Of a DNA stretch of 40,009 nucleotides, positions 29,528-36,875 are shown one piece after another (the first letter of the stretch is position 1; each line of letters opens with the position of its first letter). The stretch is from positions 1 through 40,009 of IMG/VR virus record IMGVR_UViG_3300036861_000069. One strand, written 5' to 3'. The position numbers and the translations under genes were made by a program. This DNA is from a virus. The notes below the pieces were generated by a model. It ran no database searches, had not been told where the DNA came from, and was given only the letters and a program-made list of their open reading frames with translations.

Positions 29528-29718
29528 GGCTTGGCCTTCCATGCGATCACGTCGCGGTCTCCGACCTGGACGACGAGGTGATAGCGCTTGTCGCACTTCT
29601 TCTCGAACGTGTGAGACGAGAGCGTAGAGACGGCGCGCGGGATGTCCTTCCAGAGCGCCGGATACAGGAACGCCCACCAACTCGACACCGCTACAAAGAC
29701 GGCCGTGCAGACCATCAT
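29524..29718 (-). CDS. 64-residue membrane-anchored protein
   Basis: ATG 29718 (ATGATG) overlaps the stop of the zinc-ribbon peptide. N-terminal span (CTAVFVAVSSWWAFLYPAL), then a charged domain (STLSSHTFEKKCDKRYHLVV, QVGDRDVIAWKAKP). Topology suggests an N-terminal anchor and a small cytoplasmic or periplasmic domain. Not recognised. Confidence 0.6.
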   Translation of the reverse strand: MMVCTAVFVAVSSWWAFLYPALWKDIPRAVSTLSSHTFEKKCDKRYHLVVQVGDRDVIAWKAKP

Positions 29719-29840
29719 CGCGTGACCTTCATGTCCTGTTGCTCCTCGCACTTCACATGGACCCCGCACGAGCTGTTCAGTAACCGCACGGTCGGCCGGC
29801 CACAGAGGATGCACGGACGGCCGGGCTCTCGAATGCTCAT
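29715..29840 (-). CDS. 41-residue zinc-ribbon-like protein
   Basis: ATG 29840 overlaps the upstream stop (ATGA), and its stop overlaps the next ATG. Sequence GRPCILCGRPTVRLLNSSCG and HVKCEEQQD give C-x2-C ... C ... C. Probably binds one zinc ion. Unknown role. Confidence 0.6.
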   Translation of the reverse strand: MSIREPGRPCILCGRPTVRLLNSSCGVHVKCEEQQDMKVTR

Positions 29841-30343
29841 CGTCCCGCCACTCTCGTCGGGATGGGCTGTCGGGCGATGGCGGCGAGCACATTCGAGATG
29901 TGCTGTGGCTGAGGGTCATGCCGCGCCAGCGCCGCCCGTTCCATCTCGCGCATCGGGCGCCCCTGTCCGACCTGGCTCTGGTAACTCGGGTCCGCCATCG
30001 AGACGTTGGGGATGGCCCACGAGCGAAGCCGCCCACCCACCTTCTTCGGGTCGGAGCCGGTCGACGTGTGTGCGCTGGCGACGTCGAACCCTGGCCGCAT
30101 GAGCGCGTCCTTGACAACGGTCGGAGACGAGGACGTCAGGCGCGGGTCCGTCTCGGGCTGGACCTCTCGGGAGCCGATGACGTTGATGGCGTTGAACAGC
30201 CGCTTGATCGAGCGGTGGCCGTAGGGACAGACCTTCGCGTCAACCGGCAACTCGTACTGGCGTTGCGCGGTGGCGCCGTCGCCGTCGGGGATCGTCTCTC
30301 GACAGCCCTTGGCGTTACAGACCCAATCGGCTCGGGGCTTCAT
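29837..30343 (-). CDS. 168-residue protein with N-terminal Cys pairs
   Basis: ATG 30343 overlaps the upstream stop (ATGA). The N-terminus WVCNAKGCRETIPDGDGA and VCPYGHRSIKRLFNAINV resemble a small zinc-binding head with C....C ... C..GH. The rest is Pro/Gly/Ser-rich and polar (ASAHTSTGSDPKKVGGRL, PMREMERAALARHDPQPQ), so mostly disordered. Unknown function; lies upstream of the portal gene. Confidence 0.6.
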   Translation of the reverse strand: MKPRADWVCNAKGCRETIPDGDGATAQRQYELPVDAKVCPYGHRSIKRLFNAINVIGSREVQPETDPRLTSSSPTVVKDALMRPGFDVASAHTSTGSDPKKVGGRLRSWAIPNVSMADPSYQSQVGQGRPMREMERAALARHDPQPQHISNVLAAIARQPIPTRVAGR

Positions 30344-30531
30344 CGTGGCGCCATTGAGACAAAGGCCCGGCACACGCGACACCGCGAGCCGTACCTGGGC
30401 CGCACGAGACCACGCAGGCACTTCCCGCATCGCCACCCGGAGCGGTCGCGTCGGCACATGTATCCAGGGTTGGCGTATGGTCGCCGACGGTCCTCCTTCG
30501 CCGAGACGATCACGTACTCCGCGTCCATCAT
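30340..30531 (-). CDS. 63-residue zinc-ribbon-like protein
   Basis: ATG 30531 overlaps the upstream stop. YMCRRDRSGWRCGKCLRG followed by RCRVCRAF gives a set of C-x2-C pairs. One of the micro-protein group. Unknown role. Confidence 0.6.
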   Translation of the reverse strand: MMDAEYVIVSAKEDRRRPYANPGYMCRRDRSGWRCGKCLRGLVRPRYGSRCRVCRAFVSMAPR

Positions 30532-30869
30532 GATGGTTGGCTATGAGTATAGCCGATCAGGCTCTTGAACGTGTCACTGGTCATGACCACCAAGGTCGGG
30601 GACGGCTTGCCCTTCCCCCGGCGCACCTTCACGCACACTAAGCCTAGCCTGGGGGTCCGCATCGGATCGTGAGTCGGCGGTGCGGCCTGCTCGTCGATAG
30701 ACTCTACCAGCGCGGTCAGTTCTTCCAGGCTCATGCGCTGCACAAGTTTACATTGCGCCACGAACCGATCGCTGCTACAGTCAATCTTTTCGCCTGAATT
30801 GCTCCAGTGACGCCGACCGCCGATCAGCGCTCCCACTTCGCGCTCGAACTTCTTGAAAGGCTTATCCAC
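30528..30869 (-). CDS. PD-(D/E)XK nuclease-like protein, Holliday-junction-resolvase type
   Basis: 113 residues. GTG 30869 behind AGGTGG decides the start; it overlaps the upstream stop. Residues run FKKFEREVGALIGGRRHWSN, SGEKIDCSSDRFVAQCKLVQ, then LGLVCVKVRR and LVVMTSDTF. The order E ... D ... Q-x-K with a following strand is that of small resolvase-like PD-(D/E)XK proteins common in phages (with Gln in place of the usual Glu). It would act on branched DNA during packaging or recombination. Catalytic competence is not certain because of the Gln. Confidence 0.65.
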   Translation of the reverse strand: MDKPFKKFEREVGALIGGRRHWSNSGEKIDCSSDRFVAQCKLVQRMSLEELTALVESIDEQAAPPTHDPMRTPRLGLVCVKVRRGKGKPSPTLVVMTSDTFKSLIGYTHSQPS

Positions 30870-31299
30870 GGCCCCACCTCGCGGCGTGACCAAGCCGACT
30901 CATCTCCACGAAGCGCTCCCGGCCGTACTTTGCGAACATCGCTGGCCCTCCCTTGGCCCCGGCTAGTTTCCCTCTGTCGGATGGCGACATCTTCGGGGCC
31001 GTCCATCTAGCAACGGAGGCCCTGATGGCCTCGCGGCGGCGGTATCCGAGCAGGGTATACGTTGTCAGCATGATGCCTATGGCATGAGCGCCGCACGCCG
31101 TGAACCCGTACAACGGACGGATCTTCCCATTCTGGGGCTTACGAACTGAGACGGCCTTTCGCACCAAGGAGGCCGCCCGCTGGATAACGTCCTCGTCGCT
31201 CATCCAGAGATCGACTCGGGGTGTGTACGCCATATAACCGAAATGGCCTTCACCCTCAAGAATGCCAGCAAGCCAAGCGATCTCGGCCGCGGTCGTCAT
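30862..31299 (-). CDS. LAGLIDADG-type homing endonuclease-like protein
   Basis: 145 residues, ATG 31299 overlapping the upstream stop (ATGA). The LAGLIDADG helix is IAWLAGILEGEGHFGY (residues ~6-21), with the acidic residue E-G-E-G replacing D-A-D-G, followed by a strand RVDLWMSDEDVIQRAASL and a second helical region (HAIGIMLTTYTLLGYRRR). The C-terminal tail GKLAGAKGGPAMFAKYGRER and FVEMSRLGHAARWG resembles the KGG motif of small stress proteins. One motif suggests a homodimer. A mobile element or a domesticated form is possible. Confidence 0.75.
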   Translation of the reverse strand: MTTAAEIAWLAGILEGEGHFGYMAYTPRVDLWMSDEDVIQRAASLVRKAVSVRKPQNGKIRPLYGFTACGAHAIGIMLTTYTLLGYRRREAIRASVARWTAPKMSPSDRGKLAGAKGGPAMFAKYGRERFVEMSRLGHAARWGRG

Positions 31300-31532
31300 G
31301 CGACCCGATTGGCCTTGCAGCCCTTTCCGGGGCGGCACCAGAACGGAACCATGTCGTAGTAGACCTGAACGGTGAGGTTCTTCGCGGGCCGGCGCTTGCG
31401 GCAGCAGGACGTGGGCAGGAGATGGTTGCCCTTGAAGCGCGTCCAGAACCGCCGCGTGGCGCCCTTCACGTCGATCACCGTCACGAAGCGCGTGGCTGGC
31501 TGGTGGCCTCGGGTGTAGACGTGGACGGTCAT
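31296..31532 (-). CDS. 78-residue protein with C-terminal Cys
   Basis: ATG 31532 overlaps the upstream stop. Sequence VHVYTRGHQPATRFVTVIDV, FKGNHLLPTSCCRKRRPA, VPFWCRPGKGCKANRVA. The Cys at TSCC and WCRPGKGC could form a zinc site. Its last bases share a 20-base near-identical stretch with the end of the upstream 52-residue gene. Unknown function. Confidence 0.6.
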   Translation of the reverse strand: MTVHVYTRGHQPATRFVTVIDVKGATRRFWTRFKGNHLLPTSCCRKRRPAKNLTVQVYYDMVPFWCRPGKGCKANRVA

Positions 31533-31687
31533 GCGACCCGATGGGCCGTACAGGCGTCGATGACGTACGAGGCCATGATGGCGGACTCGTCCAGAGACAG
31601 GGGATGGCCGTTGAACAGCACCACGGGTTCCCCTTTGGCGTCGGTCTTCTGTTCCACGATGAAGCCGGGGCGCTCCCACAGGATCAT
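31529..31687 (-). CDS. 52-residue small protein
   Basis: ATG 31687 overlaps the upstream stop (ATGA); its TGA overlaps the next ATG. Sequence MILWERPGFIVEQKTDAKG, LFNGHPLSLDESAIMASYVI, ending in CTAHRVA. A short beta-then-helix protein. Unknown function. Confidence 0.6.
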   Translation of the reverse strand: MILWERPGFIVEQKTDAKGEPVVLFNGHPLSLDESAIMASYVIDACTAHRVA

Positions 31688-32013
31688 GCGTCCTCCTCTC
31701 GGACTCGTCGCACCTCGATCAAGTCCTTCATGGCGGGGAATTCTCGGATCAGATCTCGGGCGATGTACGCGGTGAAATCGTTGTTAAGCTTGAAGTCCCA
31801 CGGATCGACCGCCCACGCCGTCGCCGCCTCCCAGCGAACCCGCTCCGCGAGTGCCTTCACGCCGAAAGGTCGCCGCGCAACGAGCATCTCTAGGGCGAAA
31901 CGTCGGAAGAGCGGGAAGGCGTTTCCGCCAGCGTCGGTAGCGAGCCATTCCCGATACCGTCGTTCCAGGGCATTCACGGCCTTGGACGGATCGACCGGAA
32001 CAGAAACGGTCAT
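31684..32013 (-). CDS. 109-residue conserved-type phage protein of unknown function
   Basis: ATG 32013 overlaps the upstream stop (ATGA). It contains EWLATDAGGNAFPLFRRFAL, FGVKALAERVRWE and FKLNNDFTAYIARDL. The order 'W....G..F..F..FA.......GVK...ERVRW ... KLNN...AYIARDL' is a recurring phage hypothetical family that I recognise but cannot name. Helical, cytoplasmic. Often found beside nuclease genes. Confidence 0.7.
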   Translation of the reverse strand: MTVSVPVDPSKAVNALERRYREWLATDAGGNAFPLFRRFALEMLVARRPFGVKALAERVRWEAATAWAVDPWDFKLNNDFTAYIARDLIREFPAMKDLIEVRRVREEDA

Positions 32014-32291
32014 GGTCTGGCCCGCTTCGCCTTGAGGGGAACTGGCTTACCCGGCGCACGGGGTCGGCGGCCTACGGTCGGAGGGTTGGCTGGGGTCACG
32101 ACGATGCAGTCCCGGATGAAGTCGCGCAACTCGAAGGCGACCTCATCCGAGAGTCCATCTTGGTCGCTGCTGTCTCGAAACTCGTCAAAGTTACCGAGCG
32201 TCATCAGGTGCTTCATGAGGCGACGGGCGTCCTCTAACGAAAAGTCCGCGAATACAGAGATAGTCACCGGCTCCTCCTCTCCCTGGTTCAT
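32010..32291 (-). CDS. 93-residue protein; N-terminus repeats a motif of the terminase C-terminus
   Basis: ATG 32291 starts at MNQGEEEP; GTG 32267 behind GGAGGA is an alternative. The motif MNQGEEEP also occurs 24 residues before the end of the terminase, with synonymous third-base differences, which supports coding of this segment. The rest contains FADFSLEDARRLMKHLMT, FELRDFIRDCIVVTPANP and a basic end. The C-terminal ANPPTVGR is shared with the 95-residue protein at 37774. Unknown function. Confidence 0.6.
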   Translation of the reverse strand: MNQGEEEPVTISVFADFSLEDARRLMKHLMTLGNFDEFRDSSDQDGLSDEVAFELRDFIRDCIVVTPANPPTVGRRPRAPGKPVPLKAKRARP

Positions 32292-32302
32292 CCGGGCCAC
32301 CA

Positions 32303-32731
32303 CTACTGGCACGTCTTCATCTTGTCGGCGATCTCGCTGCCGACGTACTCACGCCACGGAATCCACCGACCCTCGTTCCAGAAGCCCCACGGTCGCGTGG
32401 CCTTGAACACGACCACGAGCGTCCAGCAGGAGGCCCCGACTAGCCGAATCCGGTGGACGTGCGTGGCCGGGAACGAACGAACCCACGGGGCTCGGTAGAT
32501 GCGGAAGCCGGCTGGCGTCTCCTCAACGTAGGAGCCTCGGAGCCCGATTGATACGAAGCGCTTGGGGTGGTCGTGAAGGTCGCGTGACCAGTCGTCGGCC
32601 ACGAACTTATGGAGGTAGATCGAGAGACGAGGCCGCTTCACGAGGGGCCACCGATACATATACGTCAGGCACCGCTCGCCGCCGTTGATCTCCTCAACGC
32701 TGAATAGCCGAGTCAGCAACTCGTGAATCAT
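32303..32731 (-). CDS. Cupin-like (RmlC-type) protein, 142 residues
   Basis: ATG 32731 with GGGAGAT five bases upstream. Metal-binding cupin pattern: LHKFVADDWSRDLHDHPKRF (H.H) ... GLRGSYVEETP ... PATHVHRIRLVG (H) ... WTLVVVFKATRPWGFW. This arrangement is common in small phage-encoded cupins. Reaction unknown. It sits between the terminase and a run of small genes. Confidence 0.7.
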   Translation of the reverse strand: MIHELLTRLFSVEEINGGERCLTYMYRWPLVKRPRLSIYLHKFVADDWSRDLHDHPKRFVSIGLRGSYVEETPAGFRIYRAPWVRSFPATHVHRIRLVGASCWTLVVVFKATRPWGFWNEGRWIPWREYVGSEIADKMKTCQ

Positions 32732-32733
32732 CG

Positions 32734-35376
32734 TTATCTCCCTGGTGCGACGACCCGCACCCCGTACTGGCGTGGCGGTTCTTCTTCGCCCTGATTCATC
32801 CGGGCCATGAACCCACGTACGAGCCTCTGCGTCGGGTCGGTCTTCGCGGTGGGGATTGCGTCCTTGGGGGCCATCCACTGCTCGATCTCTTGGACGATAC
32901 TGGACAGCCAATACTCCACGGCCATCGCCGCCGTCACGGCTAGGTCATCGTGAGCGACCCCACCCGCTTCGATCTTGCCGCCGTCCCGCCGCAGGGCGCC
33001 CAGCTCAGACCAGAGAGCCCGAGACCGGACCACGAGCATCCCGCGCTCGCACATGTCCCGCAACTGCTCCATGAGTTGTTCGACGTTGCCGCCGCTGGTC
33101 TTCCAGCCCCAAGAGTACGAGGACATGAGGGCATCGGGCCGCGCCCAGAGGTAAGTCTGGATACGGGACACGACGTCGTGAATGCCGTTCCCGCGGACGG
33201 TCAAGCCGAACCCAAGGTCTTGCATGCGCTTCAACTCTTGAAGAACGGCGGAGCCCGGCCCGTTGACGTCGTAGATCAGCCAGCGCGGATAGCTTCCGGC
33301 CAGGTGCGCGAGCGTCCACGCGAACTGATACATCGTGCCGACCGGCGTCTGATACTCGGCGACCTGGACCAGCGAATCCGGCCAGCAGCGCCAGACCGTG
33401 ACGGCGAAGCGATCGGCTTTCTCGGACGAGCCGTAGGCCGGATCACCGGAGACGACGTAGAGCCCGGCCGGGTCGGGATGCTCCCACACCGTCAGCGCGG
33501 CCTGCTCCAGAGGAACCCCGAGAATCGTCTGGTCGCCGTCCGGCGTGAACTTCTCGTCGAAGGTCAGGCCCCAATCGTAGCGGTAACCTACGGGTTGCGG
33601 TGCTCGCGCGAAGGCATGATGCATCTTGAGGAGCACGGTCGGGGAGAGGAACTGTGATCCACTCGACTGAAACGCCTGCTCCGGCAACCACGGATGTTCC
33701 TGCAACATCTTCGCTTCGTCGCCGTTGATCCCCTTGCCTTCATGGAGCTGCCAGCGCCACCAGCACAGTTGTTCGCGGTCGATGATGACGCCGTAGCGCT
33801 TGCGGACCTCGCGCAGCCACTCCGTCTCGTCGGGGGACGGCTTCGTGATGCCATACACGTTCCACACGTCGGGCTGTGCGGCCTTGGTCACTCGTCTCGT
33901 GGATAGCCGCCACCATCCGAGGAACACCTGGCGTGACGTGACTGACTCGCCCGACTGCTCCCACATCTCGTAGAGCAAGCCGTAGCCTTGTCCGGTCCCA
34001 ACCCACAGATAGAGGCGGAAGGGGTAGTCTGTGGCCAGCGACGACGTGAGCGCGTCCACCCCCTTGCGGTCCTTCCACCCGTCGATTTCCTCCCCGTGGA
34101 GGTAGTTGACCCCACGCGACCGCCCGAGCTGCCCTTCCTGCCGTGGGCTCGCGTGCGTCCACATGATCCGGGGCGAGCGCCAGCCCGGCCGGTCGGCCCA
34201 TTGCGCCTGCACGCGATTGTTGATCTGGAACGGCCCACGAGAGAACTTCGGCGGGAGAGACTCGTACATCTGCGTGAGGATGTTTCGGTGGACTTCCTTG
34301 TTCTCGTCGTCATCCGCGATGTACATGGCCTGGATCGAGCCGAACTTAAGAAACCACCACAGGTCCAGTGCCCACAGGATCGTCGAGTTGTGAGAGACGA
34401 ACCCCTCGGCGATGTAAGTGCCTGTCGACGTCTGAAGGTCGATCATTCGGCGGACGGTGAGTGACTTGATGCCGACGATCTTCGCGTATCCGACCCCGAG
34501 CCGTTTACCTGGCGGCAACTCCTTCCCTTCCCACCAGTCTCGAGAAATGAATCTCGCCGGCCTGGTCTGCCCAATCAGGCGAAAGATGTCGTTCATCCGT
34601 CCGACGATGAGCTTCACGACGGGCTTCTTGCCGTACTTGCTTGACGTCCCCGGATCGCGTCGGTCGACCTCCTCTCGAAACACGTACCCTCGCTCGGTGA
34701 GATAGAGACGAGCCCGGTGGAGCACATCGCCGGGCACCTGAGAGATACCGAGATGTGTGCCGGCTTGGGACTTCCGGCTCATGCTGCCCTCGCCGTCGAG
34801 CAGGCCAGAGAACCACCCATCCTCGTAATCTGGCGCCTGCCACGGCCGCGCGATCACTCGGATATCGTCCCCGACCTGAAGATTCCGAACGCTTCGCCAA
34901 CACGTCGAAACGGTGCCTCTGGCTCGGCAGAGGAACCGATGCTCGGGCGTCGCCGTCAGCGTTGCCCCATTGTCCATGGTGAGCCTCACGGCAAGCCCCT
35001 CGACCTCGTTTGTGGCCTCGACCTTCGCTTCACGCATCTTCCTGGCCGCGCCGCGCTTCTCCGGCGACTCGTCAACGCCGAGGAGCGTATCGCCGGGGCG
35101 CACCGTCTCCATGGGAACCCACCGAAGATCCGAGGTGAGTACCCGAGTTGACGGCAAGAGGCAGGCCCCGAGCTGTCGACTCTTCACGGTCACGAAGTCA
35201 TGTATGCCCTGGTCCAGCCCCGTAAAAATCTCGGTGATGAGGTAGACTTGGGACGTCGTGGGCCGGAGGAAGATGACCCCTTCTTCCTTCGAGGGGATCT
35301 TGAGGGCGCCGCAGAAGGCCCAGAACTGCGGCAGTAGCTCCGAGACCCATCGGCCACGCAGGGACTCAGCGGGCAC
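32734..35376 (-). CDS. terL: Terminase large subunit with intein
   Basis: 880 residues as translated, 621 after removal of the 259-residue intein. GTG 35376 has GGAAGG six bases upstream and overlaps the upstream stop; a TTG 30 bases earlier is weaker. Walker A region: VTVKSRQLGA-[intein]-STILWALDLWW, of the variant KSRQ.G.ST type common in phage terminases. Walker B with catalytic Glu: VNYLHGEEIDGW (~residue 424-433). Nuclease: VVSGDPAYGS (~644), IYDVNGPG (~702), VAHDDLAV (~809). The ATPase pumps DNA into the capsid through the portal and the nuclease cuts the concatemer. The C-terminus carries the MNQGEEEP motif. Confidence 0.9.
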   Translation of the reverse strand: MPAESLRGRWVSELLPQFWAFCGALKIPSKEEGVIFLRPTTSQVYLITEIFTGLDQGIHDFVTVKSRQLGACLLPSTRVLTSDLRWVPMETVRPGDTLLGVDESPEKRGAARKMREAKVEATNEVEGLAVRLTMDNGATLTATPEHRFLCRARGTVSTCWRSVRNLQVGDDIRVIARPWQAPDYEDGWFSGLLDGEGSMSRKSQAGTHLGISQVPGDVLHRARLYLTERGYVFREEVDRRDPGTSSKYGKKPVVKLIVGRMNDIFRLIGQTRPARFISRDWWEGKELPPGKRLGVGYAKIVGIKSLTVRRMIDLQTSTGTYIAEGFVSHNSTILWALDLWWFLKFGSIQAMYIADDDENKEVHRNILTQMYESLPPKFSRGPFQINNRVQAQWADRPGWRSPRIMWTHASPRQEGQLGRSRGVNYLHGEEIDGWKDRKGVDALTSSLATDYPFRLYLWVGTGQGYGLLYEMWEQSGESVTSRQVFLGWWRLSTRRVTKAAQPDVWNVYGITKPSPDETEWLREVRKRYGVIIDREQLCWWRWQLHEGKGINGDEAKMLQEHPWLPEQAFQSSGSQFLSPTVLLKMHHAFARAPQPVGYRYDWGLTFDEKFTPDGDQTILGVPLEQAALTVWEHPDPAGLYVVSGDPAYGSSEKADRFAVTVWRCWPDSLVQVAEYQTPVGTMYQFAWTLAHLAGSYPRWLIYDVNGPGSAVLQELKRMQDLGFGLTVRGNGIHDVVSRIQTYLWARPDALMSSYSWGWKTSGGNVEQLMEQLRDMCERGMLVVRSRALWSELGALRRDGGKIEAGGVAHDDLAVTAAMAVEYWLSSIVQEIEQWMAPKDAIPTAKTDPTQRLVRGFMARMNQGEEEPPRQYGVRVVAPGR
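34387..35163 (-). other. Intein with LAGLIDADG endonuclease in the terminase Walker A motif
   Basis: A 259-residue intein from Cys (CLLPSTRVLTSD) to the C-terminal His-Asn (IAEGFVSHN), with Ser as +1 residue. Splicing block A has Cys1 and the following beta strands. Block B is ATLTATPEHRFL with the conserved Thr and His. Block F/G is STGTYIAEGFVSHN with penultimate His and last Asn. All catalytic residues are present. Between them lies DGWFSGLLDGEGSM, a LAGLIDADG motif. Coordinates are codon-exact: TGC at 35161-35163, AAC at 34387-34389. It should splice itself out and its endonuclease may home into intein-free terminases. Confidence 0.9.
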
Positions 35377-35533
35377 GGGGCGCCTTCCAGCGTTCTGGCC
35401 GTGCAAGGAACACGCGGCCGTTGCTCTTGTGGCGAGCCATCGGACACCAGCCGTTGATGCAATAGGAGATCACTCGGCCACTGGCATCGCGGCACAGCGT
35501 GCCCCATACGTGAACATGCTTAGGCTCAGCCAT
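35366..35533 (-). CDS. 55-residue Cys/His peptide before the terminase
   Basis: ATG 35533 (MAEPKHVHVWGTL); a GTG at 35569 would overlap the upstream stop and give 67 residues. Contains LCRDASGRVISYCINGWCPM, with Cys spaced for a zinc site. Basic end (ARPERWKAPRAR). The terminase GTG start lies inside its 3' end. Unknown role. Confidence 0.6.
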   Translation of the reverse strand: MAEPKHVHVWGTLCRDASGRVISYCINGWCPMARHKSNGRVFLARPERWKAPRAR

Positions 35534-35565
35534 CACCAACTCACGCTGCACGTCATCGCGTTCTA

Positions 35566-36045
35566 TCACGGGCACCCGAACTGCCCCGAGACGACGAATC
35601 GGCACCACCACGGAGCCAACGGTGGAGGCGGCGAGGGAGGGATCACGGCGACCCACGGGCCCCATGTTCGCGAGTCGGCATCGTAAACCATGGTGGCCGC
35701 CACATTCGGGTCAGTCTTCAGGCTGCGATGCCAGACGTCCGTCAGAGTGCGTGCGACATCCTCCGGGCTGCCTCGCCACAGGAAAGAGAGGCCACGATAA
35801 ATCAGCGTACCCCCAGGGTCAGCCTCGGCGAAATACACGCCTGGATCGGAGAGCACGGTCCCGTCTGGCAGCGTCAACGTGTTGTACCAGGGGACGCTCC
35901 GCGCATCGCTGTCGGCGCGGGCGGCTGCCCGCATCTCGTCCACGGCACGAAGCTGTGCCGCTGTCGTCGGAGTGAAACCGAACGCCCAAGCCGAGGTGGT
36001 GTAGAGCAGGATCAGGATTGTGAGGATCAGAGACGATCTACGCAT
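35566..36045 (-). CDS. 159-residue exported protein
   Basis: ATG 36045 with AAGGAGA six bases upstream. Sec leader MRRSSLILTILILLYTTSAW, cleavage near SAWA. Mature part: AAQLRAVDEMRAAARADS, PDGTVLSDPGVYFAEADP, RGLSFLWRGSPEDVARTL, then a Pro run and WWCRFVVSGQFGCP at the end. Two Cys near the C-terminus suggest a disulfide. It is outside the main exported cluster, just upstream of terminase. Unknown function. Confidence 0.7.
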   Translation of the reverse strand: MRRSSLILTILILLYTTSAWAFGFTPTTAAQLRAVDEMRAAARADSDARSVPWYNTLTLPDGTVLSDPGVYFAEADPGGTLIYRGLSFLWRGSPEDVARTLTDVWHRSLKTDPNVAATMVYDADSRTWGPWVAVIPPSPPPPLAPWWCRFVVSGQFGCP

Positions 36046-36089
36046 GTGGGGTCTCCTTCGGAGGGCTCATGGTCGAAGCATCGCGAACG

Positions 36090-36245
36090 TTATGAGCACG
36101 GCGATATAGACGACGACCGAGCAAGTCGCGTGAAGTAGAGCATCAAGTCCTCACTACGGAACTCGTACCCGCCGGCTCGGGGCAGGGTGGGGTGCAGCCA
36201 CTCGGGGATCGGCTTGGCGATCTGGCGTTGCTCCGTTGTCGTCAT
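36090..36245 (-). CDS. 51-residue small protein
   Basis: ATG 36245 overlaps the upstream stop (ATGA). Sequence MTTTEQRQIAKPIPEWLHPT, GGYEFRSEDLMLYFTRLA, ending ARSSSISPCS. Mixed polar and aromatic. The next gene starts 44 bases later. Unknown function. Confidence 0.5.
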   Translation of the reverse strand: MTTTEQRQIAKPIPEWLHPTLPRAGGYEFRSEDLMLYFTRLARSSSISPCS

Positions 36246-36607
36246 GGCGTCAACAGGGCAGACGTAGGCACGCGGGCGGAATCGACAAATGTGAACATCG
36301 CGGGCTCCACTTCCGGTCTGAGGCGCGGGTGCCCATCAACACGCATTCGCCCCGAGCAGGTGACGGCGACGCGTCCTTGCGTCGGCCCGCTCATGAGAAG
36401 TGTCTGCGTGCCGGGGTCGTCGATGGCGGGCGACTGATCGGGGCTCACTGGGTCAAGTCGCGCATGCGCTCTGACGATGCTCTTGTCTTGGAGCCACGCC
36501 ACGGCGACTCCGGTGACGATCAGGGCTCCCATGAGGAACCCGACGATCAGGCCATCAAGGAACTGCTGGGCCATCAACTCCTGGGTCCACTGACGCAAGG
36601 TCTTCAC
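36242..36607 (-). CDS. 121-residue single-span membrane protein
   Basis: GTG 36607 with GAGAGGAGA in front. N-terminal amphipathic helix (VKTLRQWTQELMAQQFLDG) then one membrane span (LIVGFLMGALIVTGVAVAWL) and a polar tail with VAVTCSGRMRVDGHPRLRPE. Unknown function; the type I or II orientation cannot be decided. Confidence 0.6.
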   Translation of the reverse strand: MKTLRQWTQELMAQQFLDGLIVGFLMGALIVTGVAVAWLQDKSIVRAHARLDPVSPDQSPAIDDPGTQTLLMSGPTQGRVAVTCSGRMRVDGHPRLRPEVEPAMFTFVDSARVPTSALLTP

Positions 36608-36666
36608 GTCTGTTCTCCTCTCGTGGGATTGCCAGTAGACGGCATCCGAGACGGTATAGCGAAGTC

Positions 36667-36732
36667 TCACGTCTGGTCCTCGGGGCGCCGCGGCGGGGGG
36701 AGGGCGGAAAGGGCGGCGGGCGGCTCCGACAT
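36667..36732 (-). CDS. 21-residue proline-rich peptide
   Basis: ATG 36732 overlaps the upstream stop (TGATG). MSEPPAALSALPPPRRPEDQ plus one residue. No ribosome site of its own; it could be only a coupling leader. Unknown. Confidence 0.35.
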   Translation of the reverse strand: MSEPPAALSALPPPRRPEDQT

Positions 36733-36875
36733 CACGCGCCCCCTTTCCACACTTGGCAGAGTACGCAACGACCAGCTCGCGAGAGTTGTCCGCCACAGCG
36801 CCCGCAGTAGCCGTCCTTGACGGCGAGATGGCCGCAACATATGCACTGATCCAGCGAGCGCGTCGGCTCTGGCAT
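36732..36875 (-). CDS. 47-residue zinc-ribbon-like protein
   Basis: ATG 36875 overlaps the upstream stop (TGATG). QCICCGHLAVKDGYCGRCG followed by RCVLCQVWK: a four-Cys CxxC ... CxxC arrangement for one zinc plus an additional C-x2-C. Among the smallest of the group. Unknown role. Confidence 0.65.
   Translation of the reverse strand: MPEPTRSLDQCICCGHLAVKDGYCGRCGGQLSRAGRCVLCQVWKGGA

Noticed and set aside
35377-35406. TTG start for the terminase 30 bases upstream
   Set aside because: The GTG at 35376 has GGAAGG at ideal spacing, while the TTG has none.
36066-36150. Hydrophobic stretch (TCSVVVYIAVLITFAMLRP) in another frame at the end of the 51-residue gene
   Set aside because: There is no ATG, GTG or TTG start between the upstream stop and the hydrophobic part.
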